This document shows positions 41,883 through 50,050 of a DNA stretch of 64,000 bases, one piece after another (the first letter of the stretch is position 1; the number at the start of each line of letters is the position of its first letter). The DNA is taken from contig JBCBEC010000031.1 in the NCBI GenBank assembly GCA_038528965.1, forward strand, positions 20,105 through 84,104, given 5' to 3'. Below the pieces are notes generated by a model. The model did not search any database and was not told the origin of the DNA. It saw only the letters and a list, made by a program, of their open reading frames with translations. Source of the DNA: Lewinella sp038528965. Its GTDB lineage: Bacteria; Bacteroidota; Bacteroidia; Chitinophagales; Saprospiraceae. Both the position numbers and the translations under genes were made by a program.

Positions 41883-43553
41883 TTAGGATCGATTTCTCAA
41901 GTAGCGAATAAGCAACAGCAAGAGGATAATCAGGATGAGAATTAACCAATACCACCAAGGCCATGGTGTCGATCCTGGATCATCGCTACAGCTGTTTACT
42001 TCACAGGTCAGTACGGCATTTTGATCCCCAGTGTCGATCATGGTTACGGCTACAGGTACCGTGCAAACAGGATCATTTGAAAGATCATCGAAACGGATAC
42101 AAGCATGGATAGAATCCAGTGACTCAGGCTTCACACTACTATACATATTGAATTTCACATTGGCGAAGGTGCGTGGGTCACCTACCCCATGTATAGGAGT
42201 ACCTTCGATTCCGAAGTTAAGCAGTTGCCAACGGATACTGTCTGGTCCCAATTTGATCATGGTAATATCATCTGCAGGACCATTGAAAGGATGGTACGCT
42301 TCTGGTGTGACAACTACATCATCGGCAGTAACGCCGGCTGGTAGCTTGATATCCATGTAGATATTGGTCGTTTCACCAAAGCCGGTATTCTCACATTGCA
42401 CAGTGGTGAAAATCTGGTAACGGTCTTGTTGTTCTTGGCACGCACAAGCCTCCATCGCCATAAAGTTAGGATCATGCGATTTTACCAAACTAGCGGTAGA
42501 AACGTAGTAATCCAGCAAAATAGAAGCTCCGGATTGCGGAGAAGAAATACTAGGTTGAGTAAAACTGGTATCGCTGCCCACTTGATAGGTAGTGACACTA
42601 TCAGGCTGTACTCCCTGTGTTCCTATGCCGCCCACTAAGGTTGCTAATTGGATCGTACTTAATTCCGATTGTAAATCTTGGGGTGTCAGTACCGGGTAAC
42701 CATTATCATCAGAGAAAGTTCCTAAGGCTAGGCCAAAATCCATTTCGGCCATGGTCGTAGCATCGAAAACACTATTCATGAGTGTGTCGCCCTCCAGGTT
42801 AACGAAGAAGTGTACTTCCTCACCAGGACGCAGGTTGGTGATTTCACGAAGGATCATGCCCTTGTAGTGGTTGCCCAATGCACCTAACTTAGAGTAGTGA
42901 TAGGTGTTTGTACCCGCTAAATCGGGGCGATACATGAAGTTTTCATGTATTTTATATGTACTATAGTTTGTTGACGGAGTGGTCTCCGTTTTTGAAACCG
43001 TCCGAATCTGGCCATCATGCAGGAAGAAGAGCTGACCATTTAGAGTAATATCTGTAGGGTTGCGTAAGCTCAAAACCGTGATGAAAGGGTCACCGGGCTT
43101 GACTTGTACGTGCCGCATAATTTTGAGATAGCGGTTACTGTCCACAACCTCTGTGGGATCGTTAGTACCTGTTCCTGGGGGGATAATTGGCCCAGTGCGT
43201 TGAGCTGGTGGTTCTTCAGTACCTCCGGTGTATATGCCAGTGCTATAGGATCTGGCTGGATAATCTAATAACAGAGAAGTTGGCGTAGGTGCATATAGAT
43301 GCTTGAATACCCCTTTTTCAGCACTTTCACCGAAAGACCAGTTGCCGTCACCATAGATCAATACGTGCTTGTAATAAGCAGGCGTTGCTTCGTATTTGGT
43401 TTTGCTGACCAAGGGAGCTAATTCGATACTAAAAGAGGTAGAATCTCCCGGAGCGGGAGTTAAATCAACAGCTTCAAAAATTTGTGCGGAAGAAAAGGTA
43501 GAGGAAAATAGGAAACAGAGGAATAGGACGAGGTGTAGAACTCGGGACTTCAT
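41883..43553 (-). CDS. Exported, C-terminally membrane-anchored beta-rich protein, unknown family
   Basis: 556 residues. Signal peptide (LVLFLCFLFSSTFSSAQ). The body is beta-rich: PKD-like YGDGNWSFGES near residue 70, then LRNPTDITLNGQLFFLHDGQ. A DUF11-like segment from about residue 375 has TVQCENTGFGETTNIYMDIK and LPAGVTADDVVVTPEAYHPF. The end is ENS-like: SCSDDPGSTPWPWWYWLILI followed by a Leu/Ile-only helix and RYLRNRS. It is therefore a surface or periplasmic ectodomain with a single C-terminal anchor. It sits 55 nt upstream of the TPR-CHAT gene on the same strand and may be its partner or substrate; this is inference. Confidence 0.78.
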   Translation of the reverse strand: MKSRVLHLVLFLCFLFSSTFSSAQIFEAVDLTPAPGDSTSFSIELAPLVSKTKYEATPAYYKHVLIYGDGNWSFGESAEKGVFKHLYAPTPTSLLLDYPARSYSTGIYTGGTEEPPAQRTGPIIPPGTGTNDPTEVVDSNRYLKIMRHVQVKPGDPFITVLSLRNPTDITLNGQLFFLHDGQIRTVSKTETTPSTNYSTYKIHENFMYRPDLAGTNTYHYSKLGALGNHYKGMILREITNLRPGEEVHFFVNLEGDTLMNSVFDATTMAEMDFGLALGTFSDDNGYPVLTPQDLQSELSTIQLATLVGGIGTQGVQPDSVTTYQVGSDTSFTQPSISSPQSGASILLDYYVSTASLVKSHDPNFMAMEACACQEQQDRYQIFTTVQCENTGFGETTNIYMDIKLPAGVTADDVVVTPEAYHPFNGPADDITMIKLGPDSIRWQLLNFGIEGTPIHGVGDPRTFANVKFNMYSSVKPESLDSIHACIRFDDLSNDPVCTVPVAVTMIDTGDQNAVLTCEVNSCSDDPGSTPWPWWYWLILILIILLLLLIRYLRNRS

Positions 43554-43966
43554 AGTTGCTCGTTTTTGGTTTTAGGGATAGTGCTTGTTGAGGCGAATTG
43601 CTATCCTGGTATTAAAAGTACTAAATACTCGGTACTATCATCAAAAAGGATAGCTGCTCAATTTGCACTTTGAACGCTCTAAAAATAGCGGGTTGTGCGA
43701 AAAAGGGGAAACCAAAGGGTCGTATTTTCTAGAGTTCTTAAGGTGTTTTTTTTGATATTAAGTATTTGGTTATTAGTTGTTTGTGTTGATTTTAATTCGA
43801 TTTTATAAGGGCGTGATCTAGCCAGTGGATCGGTAAATGTTATACAGGCAAGTGTGCGCAAATGCTAATAGTCGTTCTCTAGTAGACTTGCTTCAAGCTC
43901 CGAGCTAATCTGTTTGATAGCATGGTTGGGGGATTTTGTTAGGTCCACTTTTGTTTTTCATCCTCC
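43554..43966. other. 413-nt spacer, no gene
   Basis: Holds the promoter region of the 43553 minus-strand gene and the 3' flank of the TonB receptor gene. The inverted words TATCCTGGTATTAAAAGTACTA and TAGTACC / AAAGGATAGC (43600-43655) hint at a weak hairpin. A T-rich block lies at 43735-43805. No ORF with protein character was found. Confidence 0.5.
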
Positions 43967-46633
43967 TCAAAACTCCACTCCCACCGCCACACTCCAAGTA
44001 CGCTGGAGCAGCTGCAGTTCATTGCCTAGTAAGAAGCTGCGGTTATTTTGCCCAGGTATAGAATACACTTGCTGTTCGTAGTAGGTATTGTCGCGGTCGA
44101 GGAGATTGAGGACCGCTAGGCTAGCGTGTAGGCGAGTCTTACCTACGGGGATTTCGTAACGAGCGGAAAGGTCGATGCGATGATAATTCGGGATACGGCG
44201 TAAGTCTTCTGGAGTACGATCGCGGCGATCAATCGGGAGGTTGCTATTGGTTAGGTCTAGGTAAGGCCGGCCGGAAGCTAGGACGTAGATGCCGGAAAAT
44301 GCCCAGCGGCCGCTGCGCCAAGTGTTAGTCCACTGCAATTGGTGTGGACGATCGTCTTGGGAGGCGTAGGCTTGCCCCTGAAATAGATCATCGAATTGAC
44401 GAGTAGAGCGGCTTAGGGTGTAGGCGAGATAGGATTGGAAATGCTCCCATTCCTGACGGAGCAAAATATCAATGCCGATCACCTGTCCATCCCCCTGAGA
44501 AATGCGAAATGAATTTTGTCCGGTGGCTGCCCCGCCCGTTGCGGTATCCTCAAAACCATTGGCGAGTGTCGTGTACTCCAAAACGCCAGAAGTGGATCTA
44601 TAGAAGCTCTCAACATCCAGCGAAAAACGATTTTGCCGGTAGGTAAATCCTAGCATTGCCTGCTGAGTCTGAGAGACCGGCCAGAAGGTTTCGTTGGCTA
44701 AGGTCCAAACCTGGAAACTACGCCCAAAGCGGTTCTCTGTGTAATAATGCCGCAGATACTGATGGTAGAGATTGAGGGACGTTTTCCAGTACCAATTCTC
44801 GCTACTCTGCAAGCCCAATAAGAGGCGGGGAGAGGCATAAAACTGATCCGTACCCGAATAACGCGTAAGGTGAAGGCCAAGCTGTAGTTGCCATTTATCC
44901 CATTGCCATTCGTGTGCTCCGTATAAACCAATCTGCTGGGTATTGGCATTATTCGCTAGTAAGCGTAGACTGTCGTTCGATATTTGTAGTGCCACTTCCT
45001 CTTGTAGCACACGAGTGCCAAGGGTTAGCAGACCATCCGCACTAGTTTGAACCGTATGTTTCCAATTCAGGTGGTAGCCTCCGATTTCATTCTCTCGTTG
45101 ATTGAGTCGGTTGCTGCGTTTGAAGTCGCCATTAGCCTGTTCTCGGATAAGTGTTGTTTCTCCACTTTCGAAGAGCTCAAAATTGGAATAGCCTAAGGTT
45201 AATTCACTTTGCCATTGGTCGGTCCATTGCTGTTGCCAACGGCTGCTGTAAGCATGGTTTTGCCACTCGCTGAGTTCCGCGAAACGAATACTGTTTTGCC
45301 CTCTTCGATTGGGTAAACGCGTGGCAAAATCGAAGGTGTAATCATAGTTGTAACGGTCGGAACTAAGGTAAGCGTTGAAATCAAAATAGGTACGGGGGTT
45401 AGCTTGCCAAGATAACTTAGCGTTAAAATCAGAGAAACGAAAGGCCGGCTGAATCTGAATCTGCTCCGATTCCGTTAGCAGGTCCTCTAGATTAGTGCCA
45501 CCAATACTGACGCGCTGAGAAAGCTGGTCAAATAAGTCGGTATTGACCAAGCGGTTTAAACTGGTACGAGCGCCTAATTGTAGGTGCCAAACTTTTCCAA
45601 GTGGAACTCTAGCAGCACCCTCGGCTACCAAGTTTCCCAGATTCAAATAAGCGTGTGACTGCGGGTCTGGTTCGTGTGATTTGATCTCCAAAACAGAGGC
45701 GGAGCGGCCTGCGTAGGCTATCGGAAAGGTATTTTTATAGAGGCGAACGGACTCCACCAAGGAGGAATTGACCGAGCTAAATATGCCAAACAGGTGATCT
45801 ACATTATAGAGCAACATGCCGTCCCAAAGGATCAGGTTCTCGGAAGCCTGCCCACCACGTACTTGTAATGCGGCGGATTGATCATTGGCACTATTAATCC
45901 CGGGCATCAACTGCAAGTTGCGCATAAGATCACTGGACCCGCCTAAAGCAGGAAGGGCTTCATCTGGGCGTATGATGACTGCCTGCTCTGGATTAGCAAG
46001 GCCAAGAGTGGGAACCTCATCCGTGACAATGATCATGCTGATTTCTTGCGTACTGGCTGTCAAGGAGAAATTGACCCTCCGATCAGGGCCCGGCCGGAAG
46101 CTTTGGCGAACCGTTTCGTACCCTAAGTAGCGTCCTTCCACAGCGAGTGAATGCTTGATGGTATCGGGAATGCTCAAGCTATAATATCCTTGCTCATCCG
46201 TACTGGTTCCCCAACCGTACTGGGCACAATAGACAGTGGCAAAGGGTAGCCCTTCACCAGTTAATTGATCCCGTACTTGTCCTCGCATCTGCCAATAGGA
46301 GAGGGGCGGTGGCGGAGCTGGTACTGCCGGCCTAATAAGAATACGTTGCTGATCAAGGGTGAGGTACTCCAGCTTTGCAGCTGCCAAGACTTGATAGAAG
46401 GCCTGCAGCAATGGTTCTTTGTTTAATTGTAAATCTACTGATCGACCATCGAGAATTTGTGGATCGTAGGATAAGAGTAAGCCGTAGTCTTCTGTAAAGA
46501 GCGCAAATACTTCTGTCAGCGGCGTTCCCTCAAAACGTTTTGTCACAGTCTGCTGGGCTACCAGCTCAGAAAGACCTAGTAACAGCAAAAACAGGGGCAG
46601 GAATGCACGTTTTTTACAGCAGTTATGGATCAT
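43967..46633 (-). CDS. TonB-dependent receptor with STN signalling domain
   Basis: 888 residues. Signal peptide (FLPLFLLLLGLSELVAQ). STN secretin-like domain at residues about 27-105 (FEGTPLTEVFALFTEDYGLL). A carboxypeptidase-regulatory-like beta domain (GQVRDQLTGEGLPFATVY) follows to about 195. The plug domain has SSDLMRNLQLMPGINSANDQ and LQVRGGQASENLILWDGMLL. The rest is the 22-strand barrel, ending in a typical C-terminal aromatic strand (WSVAVGVEF). With the sigma and FecR genes it forms a surface-signalling uptake unit; the STN domain contacts FecR. It overlaps the FecR stop by 4 nt (ATGA). Ligand unknown; no SusD partner adjacent. Confidence 0.94.
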   Translation of the reverse strand: MIHNCCKKRAFLPLFLLLLGLSELVAQQTVTKRFEGTPLTEVFALFTEDYGLLLSYDPQILDGRSVDLQLNKEPLLQAFYQVLAAAKLEYLTLDQQRILIRPAVPAPPPPLSYWQMRGQVRDQLTGEGLPFATVYCAQYGWGTSTDEQGYYSLSIPDTIKHSLAVEGRYLGYETVRQSFRPGPDRRVNFSLTASTQEISMIIVTDEVPTLGLANPEQAVIIRPDEALPALGGSSDLMRNLQLMPGINSANDQSAALQVRGGQASENLILWDGMLLYNVDHLFGIFSSVNSSLVESVRLYKNTFPIAYAGRSASVLEIKSHEPDPQSHAYLNLGNLVAEGAARVPLGKVWHLQLGARTSLNRLVNTDLFDQLSQRVSIGGTNLEDLLTESEQIQIQPAFRFSDFNAKLSWQANPRTYFDFNAYLSSDRYNYDYTFDFATRLPNRRGQNSIRFAELSEWQNHAYSSRWQQQWTDQWQSELTLGYSNFELFESGETTLIREQANGDFKRSNRLNQRENEIGGYHLNWKHTVQTSADGLLTLGTRVLQEEVALQISNDSLRLLANNANTQQIGLYGAHEWQWDKWQLQLGLHLTRYSGTDQFYASPRLLLGLQSSENWYWKTSLNLYHQYLRHYYTENRFGRSFQVWTLANETFWPVSQTQQAMLGFTYRQNRFSLDVESFYRSTSGVLEYTTLANGFEDTATGGAATGQNSFRISQGDGQVIGIDILLRQEWEHFQSYLAYTLSRSTRQFDDLFQGQAYASQDDRPHQLQWTNTWRSGRWAFSGIYVLASGRPYLDLTNSNLPIDRRDRTPEDLRRIPNYHRIDLSARYEIPVGKTRLHASLAVLNLLDRDNTYYEQQVYSIPGQNNRSFLLGNELQLLQRTWSVAVGVEF

Positions 46634-47607
46634 TGATCAGCTCGAATCAGCACTTGATTTTGGTTGATAGTAAAGCTTAGTTGCAGTGGCCAGCAAATAC
46701 TCTGCAGGGCATTTTCCAGTTCTCCACTTTTGAAAGCGCCGGTGTAAGTTTGGTCACCGATAGCGGCTGGGTAATTAACCTGAACAAGGTACTGTCGTTC
46801 TAATTCCTCGAATACTTCACTCAACGGCTGATCCTTAAAATGATGAATGCTTTGTTGCCAGGCAATATCATTTTCATTGTCTACCGTTCGCGCTAGCAAC
46901 TGACCATCTACTGCCTCCACGCCTTGTTTTGGGGTGATAATTTTGCGCTCACCATTAGGCAAACTGACGCGTACTTTACCGGTGTAGCAGTTGACCCGGA
47001 AGACATCAGCGCGCGCTTCTACATTAAAGCTAGTACCTAAGACTTCCACCGTTCCGTAGGGTGTCGCTACAATAAAAGGTACTCCTTTCTCTACCTGAAA
47101 AAAGGCTTCTCCTTCTAAGCGGAGGCGCCGCTCCTTTTTCCAGTTGTGCGCTGCGTAGCGTATCTCTGTCACCGCATTTAAACTGACAAGGGAACCATCC
47201 GGCAGCGCAAATTCACCCTGTTCAGTTCGGTCGGCAAATAGTGCTGTTGGTTCACTCCGCAACATCCACCACCAACCCGTAACCGCCAGTACAAGTACGG
47301 CCGCTGCCGCCGACCACAGCCAACGACGTCGTGCAGCTAACTGTACTACGGGTTTTTCCTCAGCAGTGGAAGCGGCAATATTGTCCCACATGCTAGCACG
47401 TTGCTCCTTGCTCAGGCTCGGTACTGGCCACTCGACGGCCTTAACTAAAGCGCTAGCAGCATCGATTTTTTCTACCTGTTCCGGATGCGCTTGTAACCAG
47501 TCCTCCCAAACGGAAACCAGCGACGTATCCGACTGCTTGACCCAGCGGATGAAGTCCGCGTCTTGGGCCAATTCCTCTATGTCGTAAGTCAGATATTCTG
47601 GTTTCAT
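46630..47607 (-). CDS. FecR-family anti-sigma regulator
   Basis: 325 residues. Cytoplasmic N-terminal part (about 95 residues) that would bind the sigma factor. One transmembrane helix (WLWSAAAAVLVLAVTGWWWM). FecR domain with GEFALPDGSLVSLNAVTEIR, RLRLEGEAFFQVEKGVPFIV and TPYGTVEVLGTSFNVEA. C-terminal DUF4974 domain with FKDQPLSEVFEELERQYLVQ and TYTGAFKSGELENALQSICW. It transmits receptor occupancy across the membrane to the sigma factor encoded 56 nt upstream. Overlaps the receptor gene by 4 nt. Confidence 0.95.
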   Translation of the reverse strand: MKPEYLTYDIEELAQDADFIRWVKQSDTSLVSVWEDWLQAHPEQVEKIDAASALVKAVEWPVPSLSKEQRASMWDNIAASTAEEKPVVQLAARRRWLWSAAAAVLVLAVTGWWWMLRSEPTALFADRTEQGEFALPDGSLVSLNAVTEIRYAAHNWKKERRLRLEGEAFFQVEKGVPFIVATPYGTVEVLGTSFNVEARADVFRVNCYTGKVRVSLPNGERKIITPKQGVEAVDGQLLARTVDNENDIAWQQSIHHFKDQPLSEVFEELERQYLVQVNYPAAIGDQTYTGAFKSGELENALQSICWPLQLSFTINQNQVLIRADQ

Positions 47608-47663
47608 GATTAAGTTTGAATCGCTTGTTTTATGTTATAAGGCATCCTGCCCCGTGGTTGTAC

Positions 47664-48233
47664 TCAGAAATTCACAAAAAATATCAACAACCAAGCTAAT
47701 AACTTCCGCAAAGCCTTGATTCCTGCTGAAGCTGTATTGCGAACTGATTGATAATTGATACCCAGCATTTCGGCTATTTGTTTGTAGTCTATTTCCTCAA
47801 AGTATTTGAGGTATAGGACTTCTCGCTGGCGGTCGCTTAGTAGTTGCAAGGCCCGGGCAATTTGTTCTTGCTGAGTGGTTACTTCTTCCGCCTGGACGAT
47901 CTGCTCGTCTATGGCTTGTTCCCGATCCGTACTTTCTGCCTGTACTTTCTCCGCACGTTCTTGCCGATTGCTGCGTTGTTGTAGTTGCCGCACAATTTTG
48001 CGCCTTAGCGCTACCAGCAAATATTGTCGGATAGCTGTAGTGGTGCCGATGGTTGCTCTATTCTTCCACAATTCAATAAATAGATCCTGGATACAATCCT
48101 GCACCAGCCCCTGGTCCGCGGTAAACTGACAACCATAGCGGAACAGTGCATCTACTTCTTGCTCGTAGATGGTCGCCAGGGCTTGTTGTTGCCCAGCCCG
48201 GAGTTGCTCCCATAAAGACTGGTCTTTGGTCAT
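47664..48233 (-). CDS. ECF RNA polymerase sigma factor (FecI-like)
   Basis: 189 residues. Region 2: EVDALFRYGCQFTADQGLVQ and DCIQDLFIELWKNRATIG; then AIRQYLLVALRRKIVRQLQQ. Linker rich in Gln/Glu. Region 4: LSDRQREVLYLKYFEEIDYK and QIAEMLGINYQSVRNTASAG. It ends with a hydrophobic tail (LLAWLLIFFVNF), unusual but seen in Bacteroidota ECF proteins. It is the first gene of the sigma-FecR-TonB receptor operon; a control loop with FecR is expected from the family. Confidence 0.94.
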   Translation of the reverse strand: MTKDQSLWEQLRAGQQQALATIYEQEVDALFRYGCQFTADQGLVQDCIQDLFIELWKNRATIGTTTAIRQYLLVALRRKIVRQLQQRSNRQERAEKVQAESTDREQAIDEQIVQAEEVTTQQEQIARALQLLSDRQREVLYLKYFEEIDYKQIAEMLGINYQSVRNTASAGIKALRKLLAWLLIFFVNF

Positions 48234-48481
48234 GCTAGCTTGGACGTTCGATGGCGGTACAGGTTTAAGGCCTAATACTATACTGCTGCTTAAAGCTACG
48301 GTTTTGGGGTGATTTGGTTGCTTTAGATAGTTTTTATCTTAATAGTCAAGTAACAAATCTTACAAATCTAATACGGCAGCCAGTGAAGTTAATTTATTGG
48401 AGTAAGTCTCCGAAGTTTTTCTTTTATTTGTCTACCCTTGTTGACTAGGTGATAGCCAACAGAATTATTGTAAGTACCCAC

Positions 48482-48793
48482 ATGTTTCCAGTTGATAGTA
48501 TTGCTGGTCGTCGTTCGGAACTCAACGAACTCATCGCTTCTGACAATTTGTCTAGAGCTACGGTGCTATTAATGGACTTTACGAGGGACTTTTCTGATAA
48601 GCGGGATGACGTTAACCGAGCGATTATTATTCGCTCTAGTTTTACCCGAGTGAAAAAGCGAGAACAAGAAGGCTTATTGAATTACGATGAAGCTGAGAAA
48701 CGCAAAGTACAGTTGTTGTACCAAATGCTCTCATTCATGGACGAGTTGGAAGATGAATTTATTCGGAAGTCTAAAAAAATGACCGATGAGTAA
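48482..48793 (+). CDS. Stand-alone EAD11-like adaptor protein
   Basis: 103 residues from the ATG at 48482 (MFPVDSIAGRRSELNELIAS); a GTG at 48449 would add 11. Four predicted helices with the pattern of effector-associated domain 11: GRRSELNELIASDNLSRATV, VLLMDFTRDFSDKRDDVNRA, IIIRSSFTRVKKREQEGLLN and KRKVQLLYQMLSFMDELEDE. EADs are small death-fold-like adaptors of Bacteroidota and cyanobacterial conflict systems that bring NTPases and effectors together by homotypic contacts. The stop overlaps the next gene by 8 nt (ATGAGTAA), so translation is coupled. The family call is from pattern recognition, not a search. First gene of a three-gene operon. Confidence 0.7.
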   Translation: MFPVDSIAGRRSELNELIASDNLSRATVLLMDFTRDFSDKRDDVNRAIIIRSSFTRVKKREQEGLLNYDEAEKRKVQLLYQMLSFMDELEDEFIRKSKKMTDE

Positions 48794-50045
48794 TTCCCCT
48801 CGACATATCGTGACGGCTTTGAAAACCGAATTGCGGACGTCCCCTCATGTGGCTATCAATGCTGCGATGGCCTTTGCGAAGGAATACGCTATTGATCGGC
48901 AACATTATTTTGATTTAGTGTTGTACGGTCGGGCATTAAAGAAGGTTGAGGTAGCCACAGAACTAGCACCGATTATTGATAAAATTTCATCTACTTTAGA
49001 TCGAATTGTAGAAGCTTATGAAGCCGCAGGCAAGGAGGAGCAGGATCGGGTTATTGCGAATAAAGCAGTAGCAGAACTGGCGCTGGATCAATACCCGGAA
49101 TTCCCAGAACAGGGACTACTACTCAGTACAAAGGGGTTAAAGAAGCGCTACGAGCAGGATGGTTTTGTTTTGGGTGAAATTGATATTGCGATTCAATCCG
49201 GCGAAATTCTCGGGGTAATCGGTAAAAATGCTAATGGCAAGACTACGCTCTTTAGGTTATTGGCTGGTAAGCTTAAGCCTAGTGCCGGCCAAGTACAATT
49301 TCCAGGACTAACGTCTGCACATGACCCAAGGATAATGTGGCCGGAAGTTGTTACCCAGATTGCCTACGTGCCACAAGAGCTTCCTAAGTGGTATGGCGAT
49401 CTGAGAATGAATATCCAATTTGAGGCGGCAATACATGGAGTACAAGGGGAAGAGAATGCAATGCGAACAGATTTTATCATCCAGCGGATGGATTTAGAAG
49501 GGCATCTCAAAAAGAAATGGAGTGAACTCTCCGGTGGTTATAAGTTGCGCTTTGCCTTAGCAAAGGCATTGGTTTGGCAACCTCGTGTATTATTGCTAGA
49601 TGAGCCTTTAGCTAATTTAGATGTCAATGCCCAGCAACTTATCATTAGTGATTTGCGGCAGCTAGCGAAAAGCTTACGTTACCCCGTTAGTATTGTGATC
49701 AGTTCTCAGCACCTGTATGAAGTAGAAGCGATTGCTGATACACTACTATTTCTCGAAGATGGAAAGCCCGTTTTTTATGGAGCTCAGCAGGAGATCGGTG
49801 CAGAATCGGAAGAATTGTTGTTTGAGCTACAAGTTGAAGACCTGGAGTTGGAGGACTTACGGAAGATTTTGGCCTCGATTAACGCCATTTCTCTTCGACA
49901 GTCAGGTAGTTTCTTCGTTCTAGAGTGCGCTGCTGGACAGAAACAAGCTGTATTGCAGCAACTATTTGATGCTGGAGTTAACCTACAGTATTTCCGTGAT
50001 ATTAGTAGTTCGGTGAAGCGCCTTTTTGGTGACTTAGAGCAATAG
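48786..50045 (+). CDS. ABC ATPase with N-terminal EAD-like helical domain
   Basis: 419 residues. Residues 1-105 form a helical domain (PRHIVTALKTELRTSPHVAI, NAAMAFAKEYAIDRQHYFDL, VLYGRALKKVEVATEL, IIDKISSTLDRIVEAYEA) not found in ordinary transporters. Its helix order resembles the EAD11-like protein encoded just upstream. The ABC domain from about residue 112 is complete: Walker A GVIGKNANGKTTLFRLLAG, Q-loop AYVPQELPKW, signature LSGGYKLRFALAKAL, Walker B VLLLDEPLANLD, H-loop ISSQHLYEVEAIAD. A C-terminal domain of about 80 residues follows, as in ABC-2 exporter ATPases. It starts 8 nt inside the adaptor gene and ends 5 nt before the membrane gene, so it most likely powers or gates that protein. 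Confidence 0.88.
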   Translation: MSNSPRHIVTALKTELRTSPHVAINAAMAFAKEYAIDRQHYFDLVLYGRALKKVEVATELAPIIDKISSTLDRIVEAYEAAGKEEQDRVIANKAVAELALDQYPEFPEQGLLLSTKGLKKRYEQDGFVLGEIDIAIQSGEILGVIGKNANGKTTLFRLLAGKLKPSAGQVQFPGLTSAHDPRIMWPEVVTQIAYVPQELPKWYGDLRMNIQFEAAIHGVQGEENAMRTDFIIQRMDLEGHLKKKWSELSGGYKLRFALAKALVWQPRVLLLDEPLANLDVNAQQLIISDLRQLAKSLRYPVSIVISSQHLYEVEAIADTLLFLEDGKPVFYGAQQEIGAESEELLFELQVEDLELEDLRKILASINAISLRQSGSFFVLECAAGQKQAVLQQLFDAGVNLQYFRDISSSVKRLFGDLEQ

Positions 50046-50050
50046 CGAGT

